A DNA stretch of 64,000 bases from Cordilura impudica (GCA_963682025.1 OY821519.1:132719612-132783611), one strand, 5' to 3'; counted from the first letter of the stretch, positions 10,736 to 22,984 are shown. Notes: generated by a model not told the origin, from the letters alone. A program made the numbers and translations.

Positions 10736-11211
10736 ATAGATTAATAAAACATTGGAAGACACAATTTGAATGAAAAATAATATTTCCCAGAATTTGCACT
10801 CGAATTTCGAGTGCTGGGCTATACTAGTTATTATAATTAGAATATCTACTCAAAACAAAACAAACAAAAAATTTACAAAAAATTTAAAAAAATAAGTTAT
10901 AGTGGCAAGCAGAAATTAGATTTTTATTTTCTGTAATAAACACTACATTCGGAGTAACGTTACCTTGTTTTGGTTTACATTTCTTCACTTAAATATTCAT
11001 TCATTTATTACTTGGACACTTGTCTATCATACTGCGTTCAAACTTAAGCAAAAAACATAAAAAAAATTTTGAGTTTAGTCCCCGTAAAATGGCAAAATCT
11101 GACACTGTGCTACGGTCTGAACCGGTTATTCGAAAGACCTGTTTTCATAACCGGTCAGCCTTGATTTACAAAAGAAAATGGGTCGATCCGACAATTATTA
11201 TTGTCAATTAA

Positions 11212-11376
11212 GAAAACACTTTAAATGAGCATAACTCCAAAAAATGTAAATATTTGTAAATCTGGTGGACAGCTAAAAAGAAATACCTTTCAAATGAGAG
11301 ATGCTTGGTCAAAGTAGGATCAAAACTGACACACTAACATCGGTCACAAAAAATCGCCTTGTCTATTAATATTATA
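11212..11376 (-). mobile_element. Helitron 5' fragment (copy H)
   Basis: The minus strand carries the 5' portion of the short Helitron family: TATAATATTAATAGACAAGG, the TTGTGACCGATG block and the CATTTGAAAGGTATTTCTTT block. No CTAG terminus was found on the left, so it is truncated. Confidence 0.65.
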
Positions 11377-11379
11377 CAT

Positions 11380-11454
11380 AAATGAAAAGGATTTATAGCA
11401 GTTATTTACAAAAGAATAGTAGTTACAATTTTAAGTTAATTTTTTAATAAATGG
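11380..11454. other. Short unassigned spacer
   Basis: AT-rich, nothing recognised. Confidence 0.3.
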
Positions 11455-11950
11455 GGGGAGGGGAATTAGTTTATGAATGGTAGATCCCGAAAATGCTTGC
11501 GTTTTAATCAATTAGTTTCATTAGTGCTATCTAGCAATGAAACAGCCACACGGTTAACTGAGGATTGCTGAGCCTTTCTATCACTAGCTTTTCTGACTTC
11601 TTCCCTTGAAGCAACAAAACAAAAGAACTCTTTGAATGGATTTGTTAGTGAGGTACCACGGTGCATTAGTAATCAACCCAAGTGTTTTGTATTGATATCT
11701 TTCGAGAATCTCAATATTTGAATTGCTAATAGTGCCCCATAATTGGACACCGTTAGTGCAGGTTATTTTCAGTACGACTATGTATATTTTCAGTTTTTTG
11801 AGAAGATTCAATTGAGAATTTTATCCTAGAAGCCAGTAAAGCATTTTGGTATTTAATATTTTTTTTAATATGCGCTTTCCAGGTAAGCCTTCTAACCAAC
11901 TGGTGAACAATCACCCCGTCTAAGTATAAACGTTTCGTGATTATATCAGA
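11455..11950 (-). pseudogene. Jockey-clade LINE, C-terminal fragment
   Basis: Minus-strand translation in shifting frames gives the end of a Jockey-type ORF2: an L-T-W-K-x-H-I block (about 11900), then the better frame at 11811-11584 with NGVQLWGTISNSNIEILER and NAPWYLTNKSIQR, and finally a short VAVSLLDS block (about 11530). These blocks stand in the same order at the end of the Jockey element at 15050-18935 (G-I-Q-V-W-G, then N-A-P). 5' truncated; there are frameshifts and it has no poly(A) tail that I can define. Confidence 0.75.
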
Positions 11951-12447
11951 TTTATAAATTATTTTTATTTACTTGAAAAATGCCTTTTAAAATATTAAAT
12001 ATACATCCTTTTCGGTTATTTACAGACATTTTTGTTCCCGATTTCAAATGGGGCAAAATAATGTTTATTCTCAAAATGGAATTGAAAAAGTACTGCATTT
12101 TTGCAAACATTTATACCCGGCCGGCCGGCCACATAAATAAGAAGTTCAATTTTCCAATTTCTAAACGAATATATCTACAAAACCAATGATCAGGTGGAAA
12201 TGAAGTTTGGTATCTTTATAGGTTGTAACCCTTTTATTTATTAAGCAAAAGATTTTCTATATTTTTGTTATTGTTAATGCTTTTGTTTGTTTAATAAACG
12301 ATTATAATAAGTAAAATTATGTCCTTAGTAATAAATACTCTCCAACTTTTAGAGATAATTTCGAATATTCACAAATCCACTATTCTACATCGCTAATGGC
12401 ATGAATCGGAACATTATCGTGGTGTAAGATCCATCCTTAGATCCAAA
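11951..12447. other. Unassigned spacer with a GGCC palindrome
   Basis: No gene recognised. GGCCGGCCGGCC at about 12120-12131 is a GC-rich palindrome unusual for this AT-rich window. Confidence 0.4.
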
Positions 12448-12961
12448 TCTATAACATTAATAGGCAAGGCGATTTCTTGTGACCGATGTAACTTTGTCAG
12501 TTTTATACCGATTTTGACCAAACGTACCTCATTTGAAAGGTATTTATTTGTAGTTGTCCACCAGATTTACAGATTTGCACCATCTGAAACATTTTTTTTT
12601 CTTAGTAAAATTCATTTAAGATTGCTACTAACACATATATGAAATTATACAATGCTGTGTGTGTGCTTATTAAACTTGTTAATGTGTTTGCCAAAACTGT
12701 GTTGAATTGAAAATTAATTTTGGACATAAACCAATAAAGACAATAACGCAATCGAATTTCATTATAGTAACTCACGCCCTGTGTTGAATTGTGAATTCAA
12801 ATACCTTTAAGCTATTATTTCTGTGTGTTTAACAAATATTTATAGTAGAATAAATTTAATGAATAAAATAGATTTAAAAAAACATTGAAAGAAATAAATT
12901 GAATGAAAAAGTTAAATATCCTAGAATTTGCACTCGAATTTCGAGGGCTGGGCTCTGCTAG
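12448..12961 (+). mobile_element. Non-autonomous Helitron (copy G), 514 bp
   Basis: It starts TCTATAACATTAATAGGC after A and ends GGGCTGGGCTCTGCTAG before T, with the CTCGAATTTCGAG hairpin intact. It is longer than copies A-C because it keeps a middle section with CCCTGTGTTGAATTGTGAATT (12779-12799). This is the best preserved copy of the longer form; copy I at 41015-41572 is its close relative. Confidence 0.85.
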
Positions 12962-15049
12962 TAAATTATTAATTTCTGAATATGCCTCTCAATTTTGTAA
13001 GAAGCTTCAGTCATTCTTGCTGATTCGAAAACCAAATCGATATGGCACCCCATATCATAAACCCTCCATCTCTACTGTTTCTTCTTTGCAAAAATATTTC
13101 CTCCTTACTTATAGCCATCTGGGCCATTAATAACGTATGCTAAATAAAATTACAACAAACTTTGCAAAGCTGGGGGAAAAAAGTGCTAATACTATTAATA
13201 TTTCTCTCTTTTATTGTTCATATTGCTTTGACAATTTTATCATCAATTTGGTTTTAATTATTTTCAAATGTCGACAAAAGATGAACAACTTCGAGAAGCA
13301 ATTTGTAATTTTTTCAATAATCATCCTAATTGGAAAACTTCCTAAATCGTAACTCATTTTGTAGAACAAGCAGAAAACGGGTGTGTGATATATAGAATAC
13401 TGACTAGATAGAGAACTATAAAAACCAGAGAAAGAGAACGGGGCTTCGCATGATAGTGAAGTTTAGATAAGACTATATGATGGAAAAAAACTATAACATA
13501 TTTAATTTTGTTGCAATTTCATTCCGCTTATGTCACATTCTTCATTCTTTTTCGTCAGAGAAAATTGGTAAATTTTGACATTCAATATTCATTAGGAGGT
13601 GATTTTTTTTTTTGTTGTCGTCAAACCAAAATTGGTTAAATCTCGAATTCTTACGAATTTCCCTAGCGAAAATTTTTTTCTTTTCGGAGGTATAATAATA
13701 ACCGTATAACTGAGTAATGGGGTTTCCAGTTTTAATAAATTTCAATTCCTACAATTTTCAAATAATAAAATTTAAATCTAGAGACTCTACTTGCTAAATA
13801 AAAGTTTGTTGAGCCGAGAGGTATTTCCATATAGATAACAGTCTGTCAAAAGCCAACAATTCCTCTTAAAGATCTTTGAATATTTTAAACTCGCTATTGC
13901 AAATTGGAATACTTCCCTTGTTATTTTAAATCGTAATTATGAATGTTTTAACGCTCTTCTTATTGTTGTGTATTGTTATCGAAGTTAATCTTTGATGGAA
14001 TAGTTTCTGTTCAGTTGTTGTTGTTATTTTTGCGCTTTTAATCTTTTTATGGCAAAACAGCAAACGATGTTCTTAATCCCTTCAAAACCATCATGGATGG
14101 CCTGGCTATATATGTTGACTATCTTGCTTTTGTACTTAATTCATGTTACATTGTTGGTCAGTCAACATGCATGACCATCAAGAAATCTTAGAGAATTAAC
14201 AATAACCACAACAAAAATAACAACAACAACATCGTGATAAACTAGTACATCATCAGTTTTCAATGTCTAAACACAATTATACCAAAACCTTATACTCATG
14301 GCCCAAAGGATGTATTAAAACAGAATACAAAAACGACAACAACACTTTATGTTTAGTTTAAGAAGAATACTTCTAAAATTTAATTGTGGTACTTTAGCCA
14401 ACTCAGACAAGAGTGTTAAGATGTTAAAACTAAAAAGTAAAACAGATAAAGCAAACTTTCACAAAGTACACAAGAACAAATACTATTCGATGTAGCCAGT
14501 TGTATATGACATTGTAAAGTTTCCTTAATTACTTATTTGTTAAGACTTATCCGTATATTTCTTTAAGGTAGGAATTTATTGTTGCCCATTCTATGTTCTT
14601 ATGTCTTATGAAATGAGAAGAGGAGCATTATAATCTGTTTGCTTTAAGTGTCTTCTTAAACTATTGCAAATTTATGAGAATCTGTCAATTTATTTATTGT
14701 TCCTTATTTTATGTTAATTTAAAAATGCAACAATTTTATATTTTAGTAACGATTTAACTAAAATATATCACGCTTTTTCGTAGATAATAAATTAATGAAA
14801 TAAAATGTACACGTTCCATGACACTAATTTAATGTTAGGTTTCAAGTTATTTATGTTAAAAAAAAAGGCAATGAAAGCAAATCATTTCATTATAGTCGAT
14901 CAGGGTCGACTATACGAAACCCCACTTAATTGTTTTGCAAAAGGTAATAAGGATTGCTATTGTTACAACAATAACAATAACAACAAACAAATCATACACA
15001 TCACTTACCTCGGTACAGTCCTCTCAGACATAAAATTACAAACCAACAG
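12962..15049. other. Spacer without recognised gene; lone TATAGTCG palindrome
   Basis: No coding region, RNA gene or transposon end is recognised in most of this stretch. At 14891-14914 a perfect stem TATAGTCGA...TCGACTATA matches the head of the TATAGTCGG repeats, but the body of that repeat does not follow. AAC/AAT trinucleotide runs occur at about 14210-14230 and 14965-14985. Confidence 0.5.
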
Positions 15050-15087
15050 TATATGGAGCTAATTAATAAACATAATTATAATTCATA

Positions 15088-15420
15088 ATGGAAGGCGATT
15101 TTAATAATAAGCATCTATTTTGGGGATCACGATTATACACAACAAAAGGTAGACGACTATATGAAGCCATACAAAATACAGGTAGTGAAGGCATTTCGAC
15201 AGGCTCTCCTACTTATTGGCCAATGGATATAAGTAAACGTCCAGATTTAATTGATTTCATTATAACAAGAAAAATAGCTAAACTGTCTCTAGAAATAAAA
15301 GAAGGGTATAATTTAAGTTATAATCATTCGCCGATAAATCTGACGTATTACTGCGATGTTCATAGAAAAACTATGAACTCTAGATTATCAAACAAGCACA
15401 CTGATTGGCTTTGGATTTGA
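15088..15420 (+). pseudogene. Jockey endonuclease domain fragment
   Basis: A 110-codon frame covers the C-terminal half of an apurinic-type endonuclease as found in Jockey LINEs. GDFNNKHLFWGSR near residue 3 corresponds to the GDFNAKH active-site motif. STGSPTYWPMDISKRPDLID gives the later PDLIDF motif with the catalytic aspartate, and a YNHSPI-like stretch replaces the usual SDH-PI motif, so the catalytic aspartate-histidine pair is partly lost. The frame stops in the linker. Confidence 0.8.
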
Positions 15421-15779
15421 TACTTACTGTGGAAGACCTAGAAAGAGAAGTTTAATATTTTGCAACAGAAATGCAACAAGGGGCGTGGAGTTTCTCTCCC
15501 GAAATTAAAAGTTTTCCAATTATTTGTCAAGCGAAAGCTACGAAAAAAAATGGCAAAAGTCCAGATGGCCTCATGATAAAGCTGTGCTCAACAATGCTAC
15601 TCAAAATCTTAAAAGGAAAATAAAAGAATTTAAAATGGAAAATCTTAATAATTATCTGGTAAGCCTAAAGTAGGACCGACTACTCACTATGGAAGGCTAC
15701 AAAGCAATTTAAACAACCAACTCAGATAAAATCAGCCCTGAGGCAAAGCGATGGAACATGAGCGAGAACGAATATTCAG

Positions 15780-16257
15780 AAAGTTAACTTATTTGCAGAA
15801 TACTTAAGTACCGTTTTTAGCAACGACCTCCCAAATAAGCAAGAGATAGGTATGACAATAAATATCGACTGCGAAAATATTACAACAGTAACAGTCACTG
15901 AAGTAAAAAAAAAAAAAAGAAATCAAAGCACTTAAGTCTAAGAAGTCACCAGGGTATGACTTAATAACAGATGACCTCTTAAAAAACTTACCGCATAAAG
16001 CAGTTTACAAACTATCAACAATTTTTAGTGCAGCTATAAAACTGACTTATTATCCAAGTATACGGAAGGTGGCTGAAATCATTATGATATTGAAACAGGG
16101 AAAAAATCCAGATAAAGTAAGTTCTTATAGACCAATTTCGTTGTTGCCATTAATAGGTAAACTGTTCGAGAAATTAATTAGTAAAAGATAAAAATCTATA
16201 ATTCTTAATAAAGGACTGATACCTTGTCACCAATTTGCATTTCGTGAGAAACACTCG
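15780..16257 (+). pseudogene. Jockey reverse transcriptase, finger region
   Basis: Frame-shifted pieces include SKKSPGYDLITDDLLKNLP and SSYRPISLLPLIGKLFEKLI, the two standard blocks before the RT palm. A stop follows at about 16190 and CHQFAFREKHS is the last recognisable block. Then the sequence changes abruptly into the unrelated LINE at 16258. Confidence 0.75.
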
Positions 16258-17835
16258 ATAATAGAACCGGATGGTATACCAGCACTGGTTCTGAAACAGT
16301 GCTCTTCGACGCTAGCCAGTCCATTGGTCAACCTTTTCAGCCTTTTGTAGCGTGCGGGAGTCTTTCCCTCTTGCTGGAAGGTTGCTAATGTCCAACCAAT
16401 CCCTAAAAAGGGTGCGGCTAATAACCCTGAAAATTACCGTCCAATTGCAATCTGCTCTGCACTCTCAAAGGTGATGGAGAGCATGATCAATTTCCATCTT
16501 GTGAACTACCTAGAGACCAACTCACTTCTTAATGATCGTCAGTATGGCTTCCGTAGAAATCGTTCCACGGGAGACCTGTTAGCTCTACTTTCTGAGCGCT
16601 GGAGTCGATCCATTCGCAATTCTGGCGAAAGTAAAGTGGTTGCTCTAGATATTTCCAAGGCATTCGATCGTGTGTAGCACGGTGCACTGATATCTAAGCT
16701 TATTGCATTTGGGGTCGATAATGACTTCTCTCAATTTATATCGAGTTTTCTCAGAGATCGAACACTACGTGTTGTTATTGATGGGGTCTCATCCAATGAG
16801 TTTCAGCTTAATTCAGGGGTACCCCAAGGTTCCGTTCTTTCTCCTTCTCTTTTCCTTATCTTTCTGAACGACCTTCTTGGTCAAACTTTCGCAGATGACA
16901 GCAGCATTTGTCACTCATTTTCCTTTAATTGTAGGCCAAGCCTCTTGGAGGTTGGGGGCAAAAGGCGGACAATGAATGACACACTCAATCAAGACCTGTT
17001 AGCAATCTATGAGTGGGGTAAAGCGAATAGGGTTGATTTTAATGCGCTGAAGACTCAATGCTGTATGTTGACCTATAGGGCCACGGAATCAACATTGTCA
17101 TCTGCATATGTGGGTGGTATAGGTATTGAGGAGTCGGATACTCTTGATGTTCTAGGCATGAGAATTCAATGTGATGTTCGTTGGAACGAGGATGTTTTTC
17201 AAGTGTCGAAAGAAGCATTCAAGTGTCTTGGTTTTCTAAAACGGTGCAAAAATTACTTCACTCCTTCTGATCTCCTTAAAATCTATAACACTTACATCCG
17301 ACCGAAAATGGAATACAACTCCCATATATGGGCAGGAGCTTCAAAGTCTATTTTGGAGCTACTGGACCATGTGCAAAGGAGGGCGTTGATGCTCATCAAT
17401 GACAGTAGGGTATCCAATTCTATTGACTCATTGGAACATCGTCGGAATGTGGGTTGTGTATCACTGTTCTATAGATACTACCATGGTAAATGTTCTTCTG
17501 AGACTAGCGAACTTATTCCAAGTGCCCGAGTTTCTGTTCGTTCTACGCGCTTCTCTAGTAGATCACATCCGTTTGTAGTTTATTGTCCAGTTGAACGCAC
17601 AACGCATTACAGAGGGAACTCGTTTATCAGTCGAACTAGTCGCATGTGGAGTAAACTCCCCGCAGAGGTCTTTCCTGACAATTATAATCTAATAAAATTT
17701 AAGTCAAATATCCACAAACACTACCCCTCTTCCCTCCTTTCCATAACCTATTTTCCTGAGATCAGCACAATGCACTGCATCTGTATGGGGACATCCCCTT
17801 AGTGTTTATTAATAAAAAAAAAAAAACAAATAAAA
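16258..17835 (+). mobile_element. Second LINE (family d), 5' truncated, inserted in the Jockey
   Basis: It begins in the RT finger region and ends with an A-rich tail (17813-17840). It is the best preserved member of a family also seen at 22985-23615, 27279-28637 and 59215-60215. The insertion separates the RT fingers of the Jockey element from its palm. It is 5' truncated, as usual for target-primed reverse transcription. I cannot place the family beyond the CR1/Jockey group. Confidence 0.8.
16270..17802 (+). pseudogene. LINE reverse transcriptase (family d), nearly readable
   Basis: Apart from one stop (16676-16678) and a small deletion before the catalytic motif, the protein can be followed for about 500 residues. 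Motifs: VANVQPIPKKG and NYRPIAICSALSKV (fingers), YGFRRNRSTGDLL, VVALDISKAFDRV (first catalytic aspartate), NSGVPQGSVLSPSLF, and FADDS (catalytic pair). Part of the sequence before FADDS is deleted. The 285-codon frame at 16945-17802 holds the thumb and the C-terminal domain with LDHVQRRALMLINDSR and LEHRRNVGCVSLFYRYYHG. No RNase H domain is visible. Confidence 0.85.
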
Positions 17836-17889
17836 AAAAACTACATAAAATACCCATCAATAGAAATCTCTCTAGAAAATAAATAAGTA

Positions 17890-18840
17890 TTTCACCCGTA
17901 TTCTTAGATGTGGCCAAAGAATTCGATGGAGTTTTGCATGATGGACTAATTTACAAGCTAGATATACTGTTGCCTAAACATTTATAGTAAACTTCTGGAA
18001 TCATATTTGAGATACAGATTCTTTCGAGTAAAGCATGAAGATCAGTATTCCAGTCTTCGCCCTATCAAATCAGATGTACCAGAGGGTAGTATTCTAGGCC
18101 CTATTTTGTGCCTTTTATATACATATGGTATGCCAGTAAATAGAATTGTGTGATCGGTACTTTTGCTAATGACGTTGTCATGTTATCAACAGTACGGAAC
18201 AACATAATTGCAACCGAACAACAAGCTTTAGATGACGTCCAACTGTGGACAGAACGATGGGGCATTAATAGCTCATACATCATCACCTTCACAATAAAGC
18301 AAACAATTAAAGTACCAGTTGTAATTGATAATATACAAGTTCTATTTATAAGCTCTGCCAAATATCTTGGTATGATATGCAGAACTTCATCGGAAGGAAC
18401 ACGTCAAAAAGAAAAAAGATGAACTAGAGATAAAATGCAGCAAATTGAGTTGACTTATAGGTAGAACTTCCGAATTCTCTATACACAACAAAATTATTCT
18501 GCACAAGCCAGTCTGGACCTTTGGAATCCAAGTCTGGGGATGTGCAAAAGATTCCATCACACAACAAGTACAAAAATCCAAAAAAAAAAGTTTTAAGGAA
18601 TATTGTTAATGCCCCATGAGACTTTAGAAATGCTGACATTCATCGTGACTTAAAACTAAGCACCATAAACAAAGAAATAAGGCATAATGCTGAGGCTCAC
18701 AGACTAAGGCGACTGAGTCATACCAATAAAGAAATTCCCGAGTTATTTAATACTGCGGGTCTAGCAAGAAGGTTTACTAGCTACAAACCTGATAGGTCGA
18801 TTCAACCCGGATTGAGTTTATTAATAAAACTTATATTTCT
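17890..18840 (+). pseudogene. Jockey reverse transcriptase, palm to C-terminus
   Basis: The Jockey protein resumes with L-D-V-A-K-E-F-D, then SGVPQ altered to SDVPEGSILGP, and FANDVVML in place of the FADDTAI-type active site (18150-18190), so one catalytic aspartate is replaced by asparagine. The frame at 18150-18422 continues to the T-W-A-like region. Beyond a frameshift come FGIQVWGCAKDS and HRDLKLSTINKEI. Enzyme function is excluded by these changes. Confidence 0.75.
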
Positions 18841-18935
18841 GTAACCCTAATTAAATATTGTAAATAGAACTAGTTAGTCTATATAGACCAGTCGTAGTGT
18901 TAACTTAAATAAAGATGAAACAAACAAAAATTCGA

Positions 18936-19240
18936 TCCATATCAAGCTGTCGTAAACATATTTTATTACTTTTTTACATGACAAAAACAAGGAAAAATAA
19001 TTTTTTTAATATATTAGAAAGACCTGAAATGAAAGTTTATTATTTATTTACGAGTAATTTGAAGAAATTCCAAATAATATGAAGATTTTTATATTCAGGA
19101 CAAATTCAAACATAATAAGCGACAAGCAAAAGGAAGTTATGGCTGATATCGTAATGGAGCACCTCAACTTGACAAAAAAATTGTGTACAAAGAAAAGTCA
19201 CTTCCAAAAGATTGCGGGAGCACTTGACCCTTAAATTAAA
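18936..19240. other. Unassigned spacer
   Basis: A short open stretch (19141-19233) reads MADIVMEHLNLTKK and KSHFQKIAGALDP, which looks protein-like but is too short to assign. It is cut by the Helitron at 19241. Confidence 0.35.
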
Positions 19241-19617
19241 CTAGCAGATGCCAGCCCTCGAAATTCGAGTGCAAGTTATGGAACTTTAATTTTTTCATTA
19301 AACAAAGACCCTCAAGGTATGCTAATCAATTATAGCCAATTCACAAATCAGCACAAAAAACAAACTCATTTTTATTACAAACACATTAACAAATTTAATA
19401 AACACGCACATAGCATTATATAATTTTATGTATGTGTTAGTAGCAACTTTAAATGCAGTTTACTCAAAATAAAGGGAAAAAAATTAAAAATCTGTAAATA
19501 TGCAAAACGGCTAAAAAGAAATACCTTTCAAATAATACACGTTTGGTCAAAATCGGGATAAAACGGTAGAACAAAACATCATCCACAAGAAATCGCCTAG
19601 CCTATTAATATTACAGA
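19241..19617 (-). mobile_element. Short non-autonomous Helitron (copy E)
   Basis: CTAG at the left edge (19241-19244), hairpin sequence CTCGAAATTCGAG next to it, and the complement of TCTGTAATATTAATAGG at the right edge. The sequence resembles copy A along its whole length. Confidence 0.85.
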
Positions 19618-20189
19618 TATGTCTGGCCCAATATGTCTGATCCAATAACTAAAAATTTTAAAAATATTTCTAAATGACTTTAAACTATGCCAATACACAC
19701 CAGGTATTTTATATTTTCTCATTAAGGCTTCAACACATTTGGATGATTGTTCGGGAGAAAATTTTATGAATTTTGGCCACAGTAAATTTTCTATTTTATT
19801 CATAATATTATTGGCATATTTGTTAACTGTTAATTGTAAGCACATTCCTACCAAATAATCGTTTCCAACTGTGACAGTGTTGCCGCTAATTAAAGCTTTG
19901 GCGGTACTGCTATTGACGTATGGCCTTGGAATTCAATCTTTAACAGCTTAAATCTTTTTTAAATATGCAAAAAAACAGAAGATATTAATAGTTTTACATT
20001 ATTTGCATTATCGTTTTTGTCTCTAAATTGATTTCTAATGCGCATCAAAACATATTCCTCTTCAGACTCCGATGGAGACGTGCAATCTAGAACTAAATGG
20101 GTTATATTCTAAAATATTTAAAATATTTGGCAAAAATAAATACAAATAGTTGTTTATAAATACTTTTGATTGCAAAGAATTTCGTGTTT
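19618..20189. other. Unassigned spacer
   Basis: A minus-strand open stretch (19597-19854, 85 codons) ends partly inside the Helitron and shows no known domain. Nothing else is recognised. Confidence 0.35.
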
Positions 20190-21320
20190 TGATTAATCAT
20201 TGTTTTTTGGTGGGAAAAATACTGGATTCATAAACATTATGGTGAATCTTCCGAGGTTAAAATGTGGTATTCGGAATTTAATCGTGGTCGTACGAGCACG
20301 TTCGTTCAAATGAGGCACTTACTGAAGAAAAATGAAGAAAAGTCATTGGATGACCGAAAGATTAAAGTGAGTGAGATTGCTGGCTTCATAGAGATATCAG
20401 CAGAGAGAATTCGGCATATATTACATGATCGTTTAAATATGAAAAAGCTCTCTACTGGATGCTTGCCGCGATTTTTAACAGCTGAACAAAAACTGAAACG
20501 TGTTCATGATTTAAAATATGCTTTGGAGATGTTTGAAGTAAATTCAGTTGAATTTTTACGTGGATTTATAACAATGGATGAGACATTGTTATACACCGTT
20601 AGTCCAATAGAAGGTCGGCGGAGTGGTTACAAGCGGAAGGAGACTCAAAAATTGACTAGGAAGGTATTTTTTGGGATGCAAGTGGTATAATATTTCTTGA
20701 TTACCTGGAGAAAGGAAAACCAATAAGTGCCAAGTACTATGTTGAGTTATTGGATAGATTGGGTGAGGAAATTAAGAAAAAACGACCCCACTTAAATAAG
20801 AAAAAGATCTTGTACCATTATGAAATGCACCGGCGCATTCATCTGCTTTGGCTTCAGAAAAATTTAAGGCTTTACATTGCGAATTGATTCAGCGACCCCG
20901 TATTTTCCAGGGGATAAATCGTCGCATTCAACATCGAGTAAAATCACTCGAAATTAAATATTTTGGTTTATTATTTATAGATAACGGGCAATCGTCAGAC
21001 CTCGTTTCACTTTTACTATTAACTATGGACCATAACTCGTTATCTGTGACAGAGTGAAATTACTCTTAGTATTGTATTTTGCAAAATATAAAAATAATTT
21101 CGATCAAAAAATTTGACCCCAGATCTGGATTCTAATTTGTTCCCAAACTTGAAGATGGCTCCATGGAAAGCGATTTTCCACAAATGAAGAGGTCATACCA
21201 GAGACGAAAACATATTTTGAAGAGTTTGACAAATCGTTTTTTATAAAGGGTATCAATATGTTAGAAGATCGTTGGAAGAAGTGTATTTCACTTAACGGAG
21301 ATTACGTTGCATAATATAAT
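20190..21320 (+). pseudogene. mariner transposase, broken, with ~175-bp insertion
   Basis: The frame at 20262-20690 carries the N-terminal helix-turn-helix region (SEIAGFIEISAERIRHILH) and the first catalytic motif FITMDETLL (mariner consensus MDETW). After a frameshift come IIFLDYLEKGKPISAKYYVE and KKRPHLNKKKIL. At the second catalytic site the expected HQDNAP is disrupted by a frameshift (Y-E-M-H-R in one frame, NAPAHSSAL in the next). About 175 bp of foreign sequence (20938-21112) split the PPYSPDLAPSD block, and the end (L-F-P-N-L-K, then NMLEDRWKKCISL) is at 21120-21310. Terminal repeats were not identified. Confidence 0.8.
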
Positions 21321-22984
21321 TGATTTCAAATCCAAAAAAAAACGGGTTTTCCTTGTTAAGCTACGGAGTTTTCACTCCATGTAGTGGATTCACTATTTCG
21401 ATCCAGTCAATCATCATCTTCTTTCATTTACATCTTCTTTGCCTCAAAATTTGTGGCATGTCTACTACCTGGCATCCTTTCAGACCAAGATATCCTGGCC
21501 ACAATTGTAGCCTCGCATTATAGTGTACTCCTTAGTCGGATATCCGATGAGGCTCCAATGGTATTAAGTGTAAGAGGATGTTCAATACATCGATGCATAT
21601 AGGAACCATCCCTTTCACCCTTGAGAGAAGGTTGAGATTATAGGCCTTCCTCAAAGCAAACCCCGCATAGCAATAGCAGTAATCACCGATCCAATGAGCA
21701 ACTGGCCATAATTTTCTTCCGCTACTCAAAATTACGTCTAAAGTTCCGCTCCCTGTCTAGGAATGCCCCAAAAAATTTAGCTTTATTTGAGAAGGCAATT
21801 TCATTTAAATGAGAATCTAAAAATTTAAGGAATCTACAAATATTAAGATGGATATTTTAAGTATAAAATCTTCAATCGTAAACCAAATAAGATTCATGAT
21901 TTAGCGGAATAAATAGTTGTTAGCACATCCTCTAGATAGAACAACCTAAAACGAGTCTAACCAAATTCAATATTTGACAAGGTTAACATGGATATAATAA
22001 ACGTTTTTTTGTTAAAAAAAATTTCACTTAAACTTTCTATATTTTCTTAAAAAAATGGCTGAATAAAATCAAGTCAATGCAACAAATAATTATGTTACTT
22101 TGCTCTTAAAAATACATATTAATTAATATAAAACGTAGCCTGTAGTTTCAATTCTGTTCCAATTTTGATTTAAACACTTTAAATTTGTAATCTTCCATTT
22201 TCGTACGTAACAATAATAAAATTTATCAATTGAAGTTTTATGATGAATGCTTCATTTCTTTTTTATTTCGTTAGTGCAAACTCCTACCTGCAAATATATA
22301 ACGATGGTAGTCTTTAAAAGTTGTAATTGAAAGTTAACGGAAAATCCACTGCACCTCTAGCACGTAAAGCGTACAGGAAGTTCTCAACAAACTCGCAAAC
22401 ATTTTGCTATTAGTTGTTGGTTTCTTTTTGTTTTTCTCTTTTTAGAAAGGCAGGTAGGTGTTGCCATTCAATAGGAGTGTCATTGTGTATTGAATGAAGA
22501 GGTAACAAATGAAGTTTTCAACATACTCGTATAACAAGAAAAATGAATTGCAATTGGAAATTGTGTGAGTATTTAGTTACACAACTGTGTTACTTTTTTT
22601 TTTAAATACACTGCTTTAAAGTTAAAGAAATGTTTGATAAAAAGCTAAAGCAGTTTTAGGTGGAGAACAGATGAATTGGCCAACACTACGAAAGTAGGTG
22701 AGGGCGTCGTAAAAGTGGCAATTAAACAACATTTCGCTAATATAAATTTAGAAAGGACGACCTCTTTTGTATGTGGTCAATCTCTCTTTTTGTGATGACC
22801 AAGGCCATAAGATGTGTCCATAATTGTGAAAATGGTCTAAGTCAAAATTTAAAAAAAATGCTTTCATTAGTTATAGCATACCACATCTTTTTAAACTAAA
22901 TTAATTCATTGCTGGTCTCAATTTTTACTTTTTAAAAATAATTTTTTAATGATTAATAATTAATTATTTCATACATTTTTAAGC
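21321..22984. other. Mostly unassigned spacer, possible LINE scrap
   Basis: The minus strand at about 21780-21530 has a frame with K-L-W-P-V-A-H-W-I-G followed by FALRKAYNLNLL, weakly like the C-terminal region of I/R1-type LINEs; I do not trust it enough to call. The remaining 1.2 kb is AT-rich with no gene seen. Confidence 0.35.

Larger units (their letters stand above)
8065..10827 (+). mobile_element. Helitron (copy D) containing nested elements
   Basis: The 5' end reads TCTATATATTAATAAG after A (8065). The 3' end has ACTCGAATTTCGAGTGCTGG and CTAG (10824-10827) before T. Only about 410 bp belong to this Helitron (8065-8370 and 10736-10827). The rest is a MITE (10587-10735) and, inserted in the edge of that MITE, a 2.2-kb hAT-like element (8379-10584). 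The internal motif CTCTGTGTTGAATTGTGAATT (8296-8316) recurs in the Helitrons at 12448 and 30712. Confidence 0.75.
15050..18935 (+). mobile_element. Jockey LINE, decayed, with a second LINE inserted
   Basis: Coding pieces in order: endonuclease (15088-15420), linker and RT fingers (15780-16257), then, after the inserted LINE at 16258-17835, the RT palm (17900-18200) and the C-terminal domain (18400-18840). The 3' end is at about 18935 after AATAAAGATGAAACAAAC. The N-terminal ORF1 is absent, so it is 5' truncated. Multiple frameshifts make it inactive. The restart of the same protein beyond 17835 proves the nesting. Confidence 0.8.

Noticed and set aside
12118..12132. CpG-island or promoter signal
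   Set aside because: Only a 12-base GGCC palindrome; the surroundings are AT-rich and no gene starts nearby.
21532..21729. LINE C-terminal domain on the minus strand
   Set aside because: Only weak similarity to I/R1-type endings over about 50 residues; not enough to call.
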